DNA of 10,496 nt from positions 1 to 10,496 of the forward strand of contig CAKRAK010000038.1 in NCBI GenBank assembly GCA_934294885.1. Reading direction: 5' to 3'. The stretch's first letter is position 1. Every line of letters starts with the position of its first letter. Positions 1 through 7,475 of this stretch are shown in pieces. The position numbers were made by a program, and so were the translations under genes. The notes under the pieces were generated by a model, which was not told the DNA's origin, did no database searches, and saw only the letters and a program-made list of their open reading frames with translations. Source of the stretch: an uncultured Lachnospiraceae bacterium (GTDB lineage: Bacteria; Bacillota; Clostridia; Lachnospirales; Lachnospiraceae).

Positions 1-29
1 AGGAAAGATAACTGTCCGTGCAAAAACAA
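1..29 (-). CDS. start of a leftward gene, 5' end only
   Basis: On the minus strand a clear Shine-Dalgarno GGAGG (39-35) is followed after 5 bases by TTG (29-27) and an open frame to the window edge, about nine codons (reads roughly M-F-L-H-G-Q-L-S-F). A second in-frame TTG at 23-21 has 11-base spacing. A good promoter lies at 64-92. The peptide is too short to identify the product. The start is supported by the promoter, RBS and frame together, not by homology. Confidence 0.35.
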
Positions 30-52
30 TTACCCCTCCAATAAATATTTAT

Positions 53-73
53 TGTATATATTCAATATATACA
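53..73. promoter_or_regulatory. 21-bp perfect palindrome, likely operator
   Basis: Two 10-base arms, TGTATATATT and AATATATACA, are exact inverse complements around a single central C at 63. The palindrome covers the whole -10 box of the leftward promoter. A perfect site of this size at that place is typical of a dimeric repressor operator (GntR/YtrA- or PadR-type sites often look like this). The family is inference. Confidence 0.55.
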
Positions 74-92
74 CTTTAGTTTTCTTTGTCAA
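64..92 (-). promoter_or_regulatory. sigma-70-type promoter of the leftward gene
   Basis: The minus strand shows TTGACA (92-87), a 17-base spacer, and TATATT (69-64). The -35 is a perfect consensus and the -10 differs at one base. The leader would be about 25-30 bases to the RBS at 39-35. The -10 lies inside the palindrome at 53-73, so a repressor is likely. Confidence 0.6.
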
Positions 93-108
93 GTAACTTT
101 GGAAATCA

Positions 109-252
109 GGTTCCTTTCAAGGACCGTTCCCACTGTCTGCTCCTCGTAGCGGTACTAAATTCGTGCTTCGCACTTATTAAGTACCGACGGGAGCAGATGT
201 CCTTATAAGGAACCATCATCTGCTTTCGAAAGCTGTTTTTTACATAATTATC
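109..252 (+). repeat. fold-back interspersed repeat, copy 1 (long form)
   Basis: Bases 109-141 match 10174-10206 with one mismatch, and 220-252 match 10202-10235 with a few differences, in the same orientation. Between them copy 1 has 83 extra bases bounded by a 6-base direct repeat TCTGCT (136-141 and 219-224). The element is strongly self-complementary. The outer arms are 109-124 and 199-214 (14 of 16 pair). Inner arms CTGCTCC (137-143) with GGAGCAG (190-196) and CGGTACT (150-156) with AGTACCG (180-186) pair next, and a small GTGC/GCAC hairpin (163-173) forms the tip. A 12-bp palindrome (222-233) and a T run follow. No protein is encoded. It looks like a non-autonomous palindromic repeat or structured RNA unit. 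Confidence 0.7.
222..241 (+). terminator. short hairpin plus T tract at the repeat's 3' end
   Basis: The palindrome GCTTTCGAAAGC (222-233) is followed by TG and six T (236-241), which has the layout of a weak rho-independent terminator for rightward transcription. The equivalent place in copy 2 keeps the hairpin with one wobble pair but has a broken T run. The stem is short, so function is uncertain. Confidence 0.3.
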
Positions 253-285
253 AATTAAATATTAAGATAAATTTATGTAATCAGG

Positions 286-318
286 AAAAGGGGGGCATAC
301 CTCTCTCTTTTATTTTTT
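286..318 (+). terminator. possible rho-independent terminator
   Basis: As RNA, AAAAGGGGGG (286-295) can pair with TCTCTCTTTT (302-311) over ten positions, three of them G-U, with a six-base loop, and the stem is followed by A and six T (313-318). It would end rightward transcripts arriving from outside the window, before the promoter at 389. The reliance on G-U pairs lowers confidence. Confidence 0.35.
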
Positions 319-388
319 CAATTAAAATTATGGGTATATGCAAATCCGAAAAAAGCTTGCATTATAAACGGTAAAATTTTATTATTCA

Positions 389-417
389 TAGACAATCAGC
401 CGATTCCTTACTATAAT
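389..417 (+). promoter_or_regulatory. promoter of the zinc-ribbon/TIM44-like gene
   Basis: TAGACA (389-394), a 17-base spacer and a perfect TATAAT (412-417) form a good sigma-70-type promoter facing the gene at 522. An inverted repeat ATGCAA (338-343)/TTGCAT (357-362) with a 13-base spacer lies just upstream and could be a regulator site. The predicted start near 424 gives a leader of about 100 bases. Confidence 0.55.
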
Positions 418-494
418 AATGCCAAGTCATGCTTGGTATTCAAGACATTCGGTCTTGTACTGAAGATGTGTTTATCACAACACTGTACAAAGTG
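418..494 (+). promoter_or_regulatory. 5' leader with tandem hairpins
   Basis: Directly after the -10 box are a 9-bp stem with one G-U pair (418-426 with 432-440, five-base loop), a perfect 6-bp stem CAAGAC/GTCTTG (441-446 with 452-457, loop ATTCG), and a weaker GTGTT/AACAC pair (468-472 with 479-483) that competes with CACT/AGTG (481-484 with 491-494). No T tract follows, so this is not an obvious attenuator. It could stabilise the mRNA 5' end, bind a protein, or act as an operator in DNA. No known riboswitch class is recognised. Confidence 0.35.
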
Positions 495-521
495 TGAAAT
501 TCAAAAGAAAGGTATATAAAA

Positions 522-2012
522 ATGAACAATCCATTTGATTTAAAAACAAATCCAAGAAAAAAAGGAATCAAACAACCGGAAATAAAATCCTTACTACAGA
601 GCATCGGTTTAATGGCTGTGGGGTTACTTATTTTTTCCATCGCGTTTTGTGAGGTTTTATTTTTGATTCGTATCATTACCCTTTTGGTCGGTGTCGTCCT
701 ATTCATTACAGGTACTATGCTGTTGAAAAAATATCGGAATGCATGTAAGGCATTTGAACAGTACGTCCAAAGCTGGGATAAAGGACGGGGAATGTATGAC
801 CGCTACGGAGATGAATTAAACAACTGGTACAAGGATGGTATTTCTCCAAAAAGCTGTAACGGAGATATTACCTATTTTCTGGAATTGCAACGTCAAAGAT
901 TAGAGGAAAAGGGCATCCGCATGAAAGAACAGATCAATCCTGTTAACGAAAACAGCTACGGAACCGCGACCCTTCCAAGGAAAACCATATGGTATACCTC
1001 CGATATGTGTTATGAAGAGGTAACAAGAAGAATGGAATTCCAAAAGAACGATACAACCCTTTATAAAAAAAATGATTATGAAACCATGTACGAAACCATC
1101 ATCCACTCTCCCAATGAAGAGCAGTTGGAGAACCTGAATCAGACCTGTCCAAACTGCGGAGCCATCAGCCCTGTTGCAGAGCTGACAAAGGGATGTAAAT
1201 ATTGTAATACCCAGTTTGAGATTACAGATCTGTTTCCAAGAGTTGTGAATCATTATTTTGTTAACAACTCCGTTTCCTATAAAGCCACTCCTCTGATACG
1301 AAATACCTACTGCATTTGTATTGGGCTTGTTTTTATTGTTTCTTTGGTACCGGGATTACTGGACAAAGAGCTTGCTCCACCATTTGCATTTTTATTCAGC
1401 TATTTTATGTCCTTATTTGTCGGGGGAATATGTGGATTTTTAATCAGTCGTATTATCATGCTGCTTTCTCTGTTTAACAATGGTGGCAGAAAAAGAATTC
1501 CGTTTTTCGCCAGCATTTCCGCAAAAGGAAAAATAACAAGAACTATGTCCCGCTATGACCGTTACTTTTCATTTGATAAGTTTGAGGGACAGATTATATC
1601 CTTGATTCGTATGGCTGTATTTGCAAAAGAGCCTGCAAATCTAACAGCATATAAGGGTACAGAATTAGATGCGCGATTTAAAGATATTGTTGAAATGACA
1701 CATAGAGCCTCATTTGTTGTAAAAAATATCCGCCAAAGCGGAAACATACTCCATATGACCCTTCGCACATGGTGGATTAATTATAGCGAACATGATAATA
1801 AAATAGAAAAGACCGGAGACTGCATTGATATCACTATCAGCCGGGATATCACACAGATTGAGACACCGGGCTTCTCCATTACGTCCGTAAATTGTAAAAA
1901 CTGCGGCGGAAGCTTTGATGCCGTAAGACAACACTGCTGTCCATACTGCCAGACAGAATACGATATGGAACGGGAAAGCTGGGTAATAGAGGAAATGAAG
2001 TTAATCCGATAA
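522..2012 (+). CDS. zinc-ribbon membrane protein with TIM44-like domain
   Basis: The protein has 496 residues. It starts at an ATG nine bases after GAAAGG, downstream of a good promoter. Two hydrophobic segments lie at about 28-50 and 51-69. A cytosolic stretch follows, then a zinc ribbon with C209-x2-C212 and C225-x2-C228, two more membrane segments (about 262-280 and 286-317), and a soluble domain at about 335-450. The motif around residues 344-356 (YDRYFSFDKFEGQIISL) is typical of the TIM44/Bap-like fold in clostridial 'zinc-ribbon transport' proteins. A second ribbon near the C-terminus has C458, C461, C472 or C473, and C476. No enzyme motif is seen, and the substrate or partner is unknown. 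A role in membrane protein assembly or envelope homeostasis is inferred only from the TIM44 resemblance. It is monocistronic and convergent with hydE, 12 bases away. Confidence 0.8.
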   Translation: MNNPFDLKTNPRKKGIKQPEIKSLLQSIGLMAVGLLIFSIAFCEVLFLIRIITLLVGVVLFITGTMLLKKYRNACKAFEQYVQSWDKGRGMYDRYGDELNNWYKDGISPKSCNGDITYFLELQRQRLEEKGIRMKEQINPVNENSYGTATLPRKTIWYTSDMCYEEVTRRMEFQKNDTTLYKKNDYETMYETIIHSPNEEQLENLNQTCPNCGAISPVAELTKGCKYCNTQFEITDLFPRVVNHYFVNNSVSYKATPLIRNTYCICIGLVFIVSLVPGLLDKELAPPFAFLFSYFMSLFVGGICGFLISRIIMLLSLFNNGGRKRIPFFASISAKGKITRTMSRYDRYFSFDKFEGQIISLIRMAVFAKEPANLTAYKGTELDARFKDIVEMTHRASFVVKNIRQSGNILHMTLRTWWINYSEHDNKIEKTGDCIDITISRDITQIETPGFSITSVNCKNCGGSFDAVRQHCCPYCQTEYDMERESWVIEEMKLIR

Positions 2013-2024
2013 TATTACAACCGG

Positions 2025-3083
2025 CTACCGTTTCCGATTCCATGTCTTACAATCACCTATGGAATTAACAATGGTATATCCGGCATCATTTACCCGTTTT
2101 TCCAAACAGCCTCTACACTGTGCCGATTCTTCTTTTGTACAGATTTTATTTTCATAGAGGCTGTACAATTCCCGATATTTAACCGGAGATAAATTTGGCA
2201 TGACTACATTGGCTCCTGCCTTCAATCCCATTTCCCGTCCCATAGGGTGTATTGTTCCAAGGGCGGTTGTAGAAGGAATCAGGGCATAGGGATGCATCAA
2301 CCGCAGCAGGGAAACCAGTCGCAGGGTTAACTTTAAACTTCCATTTGGAAATTCACCAAATGGAGTGTCTTCATGACGAATAAAGGGACCGATTCCTATC
2401 ATTTCCGGTTTTAGCTGCTGCAGGAAGCGTAAATCCTCAATCAGGCAATCAGTTGTCTGATATGGAGAGCCAACCATAAAACCGGCTCCCACCTGAAATC
2501 CGATTTCCTTTAGATCATATAGACAACGTCTTCTGTTTTGAAAGCTCATGGCAGATGGGTGAAGCATTTCATAATGGCTGCAATCCGCGGTCTCATGACG
2601 TAATAAATATCTGGTTGCACCAGCATTATAATATGCCTGATAACTGCTTTTTTCCTTTTCTCCAATGGATAATGTTATGGCACAATCCGGAAAAGCCTCA
2701 TGGATTGAGGCAACAATTTCACAGATATAAGCATCACTGTAATAGGGATCTTCTCCACCTTGCAGGACAAAGGTTCGGTAACCTAATTCATGTCCAATCC
2801 TGCAACATTCCATAATATCTTCTTTTTCCAGCCGGTATCGTTGAAGCTTCCGATTATCCCGTCGAATCCCACAATACAGACAATTATTTTTACAATAATT
2901 GGTAAATTCAATAAGCCCCCGCAAATAGACATCCCAGCCATAGATTTCCCGTCTCTTTTCGTCAGCCACACGGAACAGATAATCATCCACAGGCTGTTCC
3001 GTCTCCAGTAACAGTTTTAATTCCTGATTTTCCAAATCCGATGTCTCATTCAGTTTATCGATTAAATCTATGATCTGCTTCAT
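2025..3083 (-). CDS. hydE: [FeFe] hydrogenase maturase, radical SAM protein HydE
   Basis: The protein has 352 residues, the normal HydE length. HydE is a radical SAM enzyme that, with HydG and HydF, helps build the diiron subcluster of the [FeFe]-hydrogenase H-cluster in the cytosol. The radical SAM cysteines are C64-x3-C68-x2-C71 in a CKNNCLYCGIRRDN context typical of HydE. LQGGEDPYYSD (about 107-117) and the PSTTALGTIHPMGRE stretch (about 270-284) are also family-like. C315, C323 and C326 have the spacing of the second, non-essential Fe-S site known in Thermotoga HydE. The ATG has AAGGA nine bases upstream. It starts 35 bases after mcrC with no convincing promoter between, so readthrough from mcrBC is possible. 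hydF, hydG and hydrogenase genes are not in the window. BioB, ThiH and PylB are less likely given these motifs. Confidence 0.92.
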   Translation of the reverse strand: MKQIIDLIDKLNETSDLENQELKLLLETEQPVDDYLFRVADEKRREIYGWDVYLRGLIEFTNYCKNNCLYCGIRRDNRKLQRYRLEKEDIMECCRIGHELGYRTFVLQGGEDPYYSDAYICEIVASIHEAFPDCAITLSIGEKEKSSYQAYYNAGATRYLLRHETADCSHYEMLHPSAMSFQNRRRCLYDLKEIGFQVGAGFMVGSPYQTTDCLIEDLRFLQQLKPEMIGIGPFIRHEDTPFGEFPNGSLKLTLRLVSLLRLMHPYALIPSTTALGTIHPMGREMGLKAGANVVMPNLSPVKYRELYSLYENKICTKEESAQCRGCLEKRVNDAGYTIVNSIGDCKTWNRKR

Positions 3084-3118
3084 TTGGGGTGATCCTTTCG
3101 TTATGATGTGAGTAATTC

Positions 3119-4177
3119 CTATATTCTTATTGTGCTTTTCTTAGGCAAATGAAAGTGTTCTTCTACAATTCCATTCAGCTGTGCTGCAATGTTCTTAAAA
3201 TCAGAATTCAAGTCAAGCGTTCTAACACTTATTTGATTTCCGCTCATTTGATATTTATAATCAGGATATACCGCCTCATCTGTCTTTGCATAAAGAAGCA
3301 TACCTGATAGTTCATGGGGCTGTCCCTCCAGCTCCTTTTCCTTATTTTTTACATATGTAAAAATCTGATAAAGATTTCCAGAATGTAAGGTAGGTGTATC
3401 AAATCGTGTTTGAGTTGTACTCTCATAGTATTTTGCATCAATAATTAACATATTATCCCCATAACTAAGCACGACATCCGTTTGCATTATTGGGAGCATA
3501 ACATCCATTCCATCATCCAATTGCCATGAAATCCGGGATGCATTGGTTTTTATTTCCGGATATTCTTTCTTAAAATATTCGAGAATGAACTTCTCATAAA
3601 GTTTACACATACGTTGTTCATCAAGAAAATCCATCATTTTTATGCTACCATCAGCATTAGTCTGAATTAATCCCTTAACCACAAGATAACAAACATAAAT
3701 CAACAGTCTATAATTTTGATTATTGCGATTATATTGTATGTTCCAATTAACCGAATAAAGATCTATAACTTCTATTTCACCAAAGTATACCAAGAGCTTT
3801 CGCAGTTCTTTTTTTCTTTGCTTCGATATATCTGATTTTAAAAGTAATTCTACTGTTGATTTAATTATTCTGTTCATCATTCCATCAACAGAAAACTCAT
3901 CATATGTACAAACCATCTGTCTATTAAGCATTGTCTGTGTTTTTATCGACTCCGTAATATCAAGTCTTCCCCTAAGAGTTGATAAAGATTCCGTCTTTAG
4001 AATATATTCCTTTCCAAGACCACGCTTAATCTGGATAGCTATACCTCTTGCCAAAATTGCCGCCATAAGATCTGCAGTATTATTAAATTGTTCTGTAGCC
4101 ATATTCTTATATCCTTGTTCATTTAAAATCCGAAAAGCATATGACAGCATATAGTAGACATTTTGAATCGGTATCAC
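3119..4177 (-). CDS. mcrC: McrC-family nuclease subunit of a McrBC restriction system
   Basis: The protein has 352 residues. McrC partners the McrB GTPase ring and supplies the nuclease that cuts modified DNA. The N-terminal part (about 1-180) starts IPIQNVYYMLSYAF, typical of the McrC family, and is the region expected to contact McrB. The C-terminal part has the PD-(D/E)xK core: LYEKFILEYF (about 193-202), D234 in QTDVVL, D247-A-K249 in MLIIDAKYY, and Q271 in the NLYQIFTYV helix. All catalytic positions appear present, so it should be active. The start is GTG (4177-4175), nine bases after AAGGAG. It overlaps the mcrB stop by four bases (GTGA), which implies translational coupling and equal production with McrB. 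Confidence 0.9.
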   Translation of the reverse strand: MIPIQNVYYMLSYAFRILNEQGYKNMATEQFNNTADLMAAILARGIAIQIKRGLGKEYILKTESLSTLRGRLDITESIKTQTMLNRQMVCTYDEFSVDGMMNRIIKSTVELLLKSDISKQRKKELRKLLVYFGEIEVIDLYSVNWNIQYNRNNQNYRLLIYVCYLVVKGLIQTNADGSIKMMDFLDEQRMCKLYEKFILEYFKKEYPEIKTNASRISWQLDDGMDVMLPIMQTDVVLSYGDNMLIIDAKYYESTTQTRFDTPTLHSGNLYQIFTYVKNKEKELEGQPHELSGMLLYAKTDEAVYPDYKYQMSGNQISVRTLDLNSDFKNIAAQLNGIVEEHFHLPKKSTIRI

Positions 4178-6663
4178 TTAATCGCACTCCTTAGATTATT
4201 ACTCCAATCTTTAACCTTCATAGGCTCATCAAACCAGTACTCCTTGAGAAGTGGAATCAACTCATATTCTACAATTCCATATAGACACTGGTCATCTATC
4301 TTATCAGCTTCCAGATTACAAAAATAGCTATGCCCAATACAAAATCCCTCCCCGAGCGACTCATCCGAAGCAATAACTAAATTCAAGCTTTCAACACAAT
4401 CAATAAGCTTATTAAATTTTTCATTATCTAATGACATTCGATAACTACGAAAACCATCCGTTTTAAATCCTGGTTTAATTTCAAAGAAGGCAAATCTTCT
4501 TCTAAGTGCATAATCAAGCATCGCAAGACTTCGATCTGCCGTATTCATCATGCCAATGATATGAATATTCTCCGGAACTGCAAACTTTTCATCTGAATAT
4601 AACAGTTGCAATTCAATTCCTCGCTTGTCATTCTCTATCAGCATAAACAACTCACCAAAAATCTTACTTATATTTCCTCGGTTTATCTCATCAATTACGA
4701 AGAAATAATCATTGTCACTATCTATCTCTGCTTTCTTACAAAAATTATAAAAAGCCCCTTTTTTCAATTCAAATCCAGTGGTTGATGGTCTGAACCCCAT
4801 AATAAAGTCCTCATAAGAATAACTCTGATGAAATTGAACCATCATAACACGCTCAATATCCTTTACACCCATTATGGAATACGCAAGTCGTTTAGCAGTA
4901 AATGTCTTACCCACACCGGGAGCTCCCTGCAAAATAATATTCTTCTTCGACTTAAGAATCCCTACCAATCTAGAATATTCTTCCTCAGGCATAAATACCT
5001 CATCAAGGAAATCATCTTCAGTATACACCGGATAATTCTTAGAAAATTCCTCTATATCCTCCGTTATTTCATCCTCAAACAGCGCATTAAGTTTTTCTAC
5101 ATAATCAGTATATGAAGTAACGTCTGTTAATGTTTTCATAACCGCCTTGCCCGGGTGAGACCATTCACCCTTATGTGTCCAGTTTACCTTACGGATATTT
5201 CTGTATTCATCATTTCTCTCAGCATCATATTCATAATCAGATGTAACAATCCCACGTCCTACAAGTTGGTGCATGCCTTTCTTAACAAATACAACATCGC
5301 CAACTTTCATATCATTTGCAAATTGCCACGTGGCATGAGCTGCATTCTTATAAGAACGACTAACATCAAATACCACTTTCATTTTATCCTTCATCGCATC
5401 TTTGGAGTCAAATACCTTGAGATCACCTATTTCACCCCAGCCAATTGCCATAATCCCTTCCGAATAAAACTTTTCCCACATACATGAGTTCTCGCCAGGC
5501 GCATAAATCCAATAATGTACCGTATCCACATCATCATCTGCAATTGCGGCACCTTTTTTACTATGTCTATTTTGATTTCGAAGCACCCCATTCCTAAATA
5601 TATCCGATGCCAAGTCCTCGGTCATTTCTACTGTCTTTCCCGCCTCCGTCAGTGTCCATATACCATAAACACTATTATCAATATAACCAGCATATACTAA
5701 ATAATTACGGGCAAACGCCACTTCATTATCAAATTTATTAACATTTGTCTTGCCTCTTGTAATATTTACTTCCTCATCTGACAATTGCTCATTTTCAATG
5801 ATCTTTTTGCGAGCATCCGCGGGCGTACCGGAACCACCCAAATCACGCAATGCTGTAATTAAGGGTTTGAACCATCGGAGAAATGCTGCATTTGATGATT
5901 TCTTTCCCATTCCTACTGCTTTTTTCTGATTTACCTGTTCTGAAATCATCCACGCACTATATGACAATTCTGGATAATTCTTGTACTCATAATCCCCAGT
6001 CTCCAAGGACTTTTTGCAAGCATCCTTTATAAAAAGATAATCCGTTGCGTTTGGCACCTTGTTAATTTTCTGTTTAACAGACATTACAAATTCTGTAGGC
6101 ATATTCTCAACGTTAGAAATAAACCATCTGTTACGAGAATCAAGATTTATATATGTATATGGTCTAATCCAATATAGTCCCATGGTAATATTCCAGCGAA
6201 TACAAAGCTGATCATGTACCAAATCATACCACCTTGAAAATTCAGCACGATTTTTCTCGCTATCATCATCTGCCAATTTTATAGCTGCCTCAAAAAGACA
6301 CCAAAGATTATTTATATCATCCGGTTTTCTATCACCGATAAAGCCATAAAAGGTCGATTTCAAATTATTTAGTACCGGTATTCCATCAAAATTATCCGGC
6401 ACTTTTGCCTCAATATTAAATACCTTTGCAATACTACCAATAATAGCTATTCTGTTTGCATTGGTAATTCCCTTATTAAAAAGACCGAATATTGTAAATG
6501 GGTCAATGTCAATAATGACATTTCCTCTTTCCAACTTTGGAATTTTGATATCTACAGAATCATAAACTGCATTAATTTCTTTAATAAGATTCTTTCGATC
6601 CGTCTTAAAAGACAGCAACTTTGTTGCAAATTCCATATAAAAATCTGTCCACTCAAATTGCAT
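4174..6663 (-). CDS. mcrB: McrB-like GTPase with Mrr_N and EVE-like recognition domains
   Basis: The protein has 829 residues, much longer than E. coli McrB (about 460). Domains in order: an unassigned alpha-rich region (about 1-240); a winged-helix like Mrr_N (about 262-347, GIWTLTEAGK near its end); an EVE-like module (about 382-530, with WIYAPGENSCMWEKF, IMAIGWGEIGDL and KVGDVVFVKKG); and an AAA+ GTPase motor (about 555-829). The motor has Walker A GAPGVGKT (580-587), Walker B FFVIDEINR (654-662), the McrB signature MNTADRS (706-712) and an arginine cluster RRR (721-723). Known McrBC systems translocate and cleave DNA carrying modified bases. EVE-type modules bind modified cytosine, so two DNA-reading modules here suggest a different or broader target (inference). 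AAGGAGG (6680-6674) is 10 bases from this ATG. A TTG one codon upstream (6666), with 7-base spacing, is also possible. It is intact and coupled to mcrC. Confidence 0.9.
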   Translation of the reverse strand: MQFEWTDFYMEFATKLLSFKTDRKNLIKEINAVYDSVDIKIPKLERGNVIIDIDPFTIFGLFNKGITNANRIAIIGSIAKVFNIEAKVPDNFDGIPVLNNLKSTFYGFIGDRKPDDINNLWCLFEAAIKLADDDSEKNRAEFSRWYDLVHDQLCIRWNITMGLYWIRPYTYINLDSRNRWFISNVENMPTEFVMSVKQKINKVPNATDYLFIKDACKKSLETGDYEYKNYPELSYSAWMISEQVNQKKAVGMGKKSSNAAFLRWFKPLITALRDLGGSGTPADARKKIIENEQLSDEEVNITRGKTNVNKFDNEVAFARNYLVYAGYIDNSVYGIWTLTEAGKTVEMTEDLASDIFRNGVLRNQNRHSKKGAAIADDDVDTVHYWIYAPGENSCMWEKFYSEGIMAIGWGEIGDLKVFDSKDAMKDKMKVVFDVSRSYKNAAHATWQFANDMKVGDVVFVKKGMHQLVGRGIVTSDYEYDAERNDEYRNIRKVNWTHKGEWSHPGKAVMKTLTDVTSYTDYVEKLNALFEDEITEDIEEFSKNYPVYTEDDFLDEVFMPEEEYSRLVGILKSKKNIILQGAPGVGKTFTAKRLAYSIMGVKDIERVMMVQFHQSYSYEDFIMGFRPSTTGFELKKGAFYNFCKKAEIDSDNDYFFVIDEINRGNISKIFGELFMLIENDKRGIELQLLYSDEKFAVPENIHIIGMMNTADRSLAMLDYALRRRFAFFEIKPGFKTDGFRSYRMSLDNEKFNKLIDCVESLNLVIASDESLGEGFCIGHSYFCNLEADKIDDQCLYGIVEYELIPLLKEYWFDEPMKVKDWSNNLRSAIK

Positions 6664-6772
6664 CAACGTTACCCCTCCTTGTATCGTACATTTAAATTAG
6701 TCCTTTTTATCATTTCTATATAAATCCGTACCTACACGGGTCTATTTGAACAGAAAATTTGATAAAATACTG

Positions 6773-7305
6773 TTACTTCTTTGCATTTTCTTCTAATTCC
6801 AGCATATACTTATCAAAGTCCGACATAAACAATCTGTCCTGAATTACGCGATATTTCTCAAATTCTGTCTCAGCATGAAGCTTTGCAATTTCAGCTGTCA
6901 CCTTTCCAGCATCCTGTAGAATACCGTATAGTCCTTTGCAATCTGATTCACCCATTTGCGGAACTGTACCGCACGCTCAGAATTGACCTTAAAACCTACA
7001 GCAATGATCATCTCTAAAGAATAATGATTTATATTGTAACTTTTTCCATCAATAGCAGTTATTCGAAATTTTCGAATAACTGACTCCTCCTGTAGCTCAC
7101 TATCCCCAAATATCTTTTTTATATGATAATTAATTGTATTTGTTCCTACATCGTACAATGTAGCCATCATTTTCTGTGTCAGCCATATATTCTCATCCTC
7201 ATAGCGCATCTCTACACTGTCCTGCTGATCGCCAACAGAAGCAACATAGGTTAAGTATTCCGCTGCGCTGGAGCGGATAGTTATCTCATCTTTTTTCTTT
7301 GCCAA
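6773..7305 (-). pseudogene. RhuM-family gene, internally deleted and frameshifted
   Basis: The N-terminal part reads from 7305 to 6898. It has RSSAAEYLTYVAS, then RYEDENIWLTQKMMATLYDV, IKKIFGDSELQEESVIRKF, DGKSYNINHYSLEMIIAVGFKVNSERAVQFRKW, all hallmarks of RhuM proteins. After about residue 127 the frame fails. The family's C-terminal end (AGKVTAEIAK, then EFEKYRVIQDRLFMSDFD and a terminal NAKK) continues in another frame to 6773. RhuM proteins are usually over 300 residues, so roughly 150 residues of the middle are missing near 6920-6935 and the ends are out of frame. The start is probably TTG (7305-7303) with AGGGGG six to seven bases upstream, better than the far ATG at 7347. RhuM genes often sit within or next to restriction-modification loci; their biochemical role is not established. 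It lies about 110 bases upstream of mcrB. Confidence 0.8.
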
Positions 7306-7453
7306 AGCTAGTCCCCCTTTTATTTCCATTATCCAACAAACAGTCACATGTTGTATTCCGCAAATACTCCATATTTACATAAACATGATAATCTCCATCA
7401 CCACTACCTGCTCCTATTCTCTCACAGGTTCTATCTTCATTCAAAATATCGGA
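7286..7453 (-). pseudogene. C-terminal remnant of an unidentified gene before rhuM
   Basis: An open frame of 55 codons runs from a stop (TAA at 7456-7454) to TGA (7288-7286) with no good start codon at its beginning. Its composition is protein-like (C-E-R-I-G-A-G-S-G-D-G-D-Y-H-V-Y-V-N-M-E-Y-L). Its last codons overlap the rhuM start in another frame, and the rhuM ribosome binding site lies inside it, as in a tightly packed operon. I infer that it is the tail of an upstream partner gene cut off by a deletion. The family is not recognised. It could be chance. Confidence 0.3.
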
Positions 7454-7475
7454 TTAACATATAACATTTTATATA

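Noticed and set aside
440..706. Leftward 88-codon frame over the leader and start of the zinc-ribbon gene
   Set aside because: It is a shadow of the real gene and crosses its promoter leader; no RBS or protein features.
2025..3083. Biotin synthase, ThiH or PylB as the identity of the radical SAM protein
   Set aside because: The CxxxCxxC context, the HydE-like motifs and the three-cysteine C-terminal spacing (C315, C323, C326) fit HydE best.
4828..5487. Two rightward open frames of about 95 and 110 codons within mcrB
   Set aside because: They are antisense to a well-supported mcrB reading frame, have no RBS and have low-complexity hydrophobic composition.
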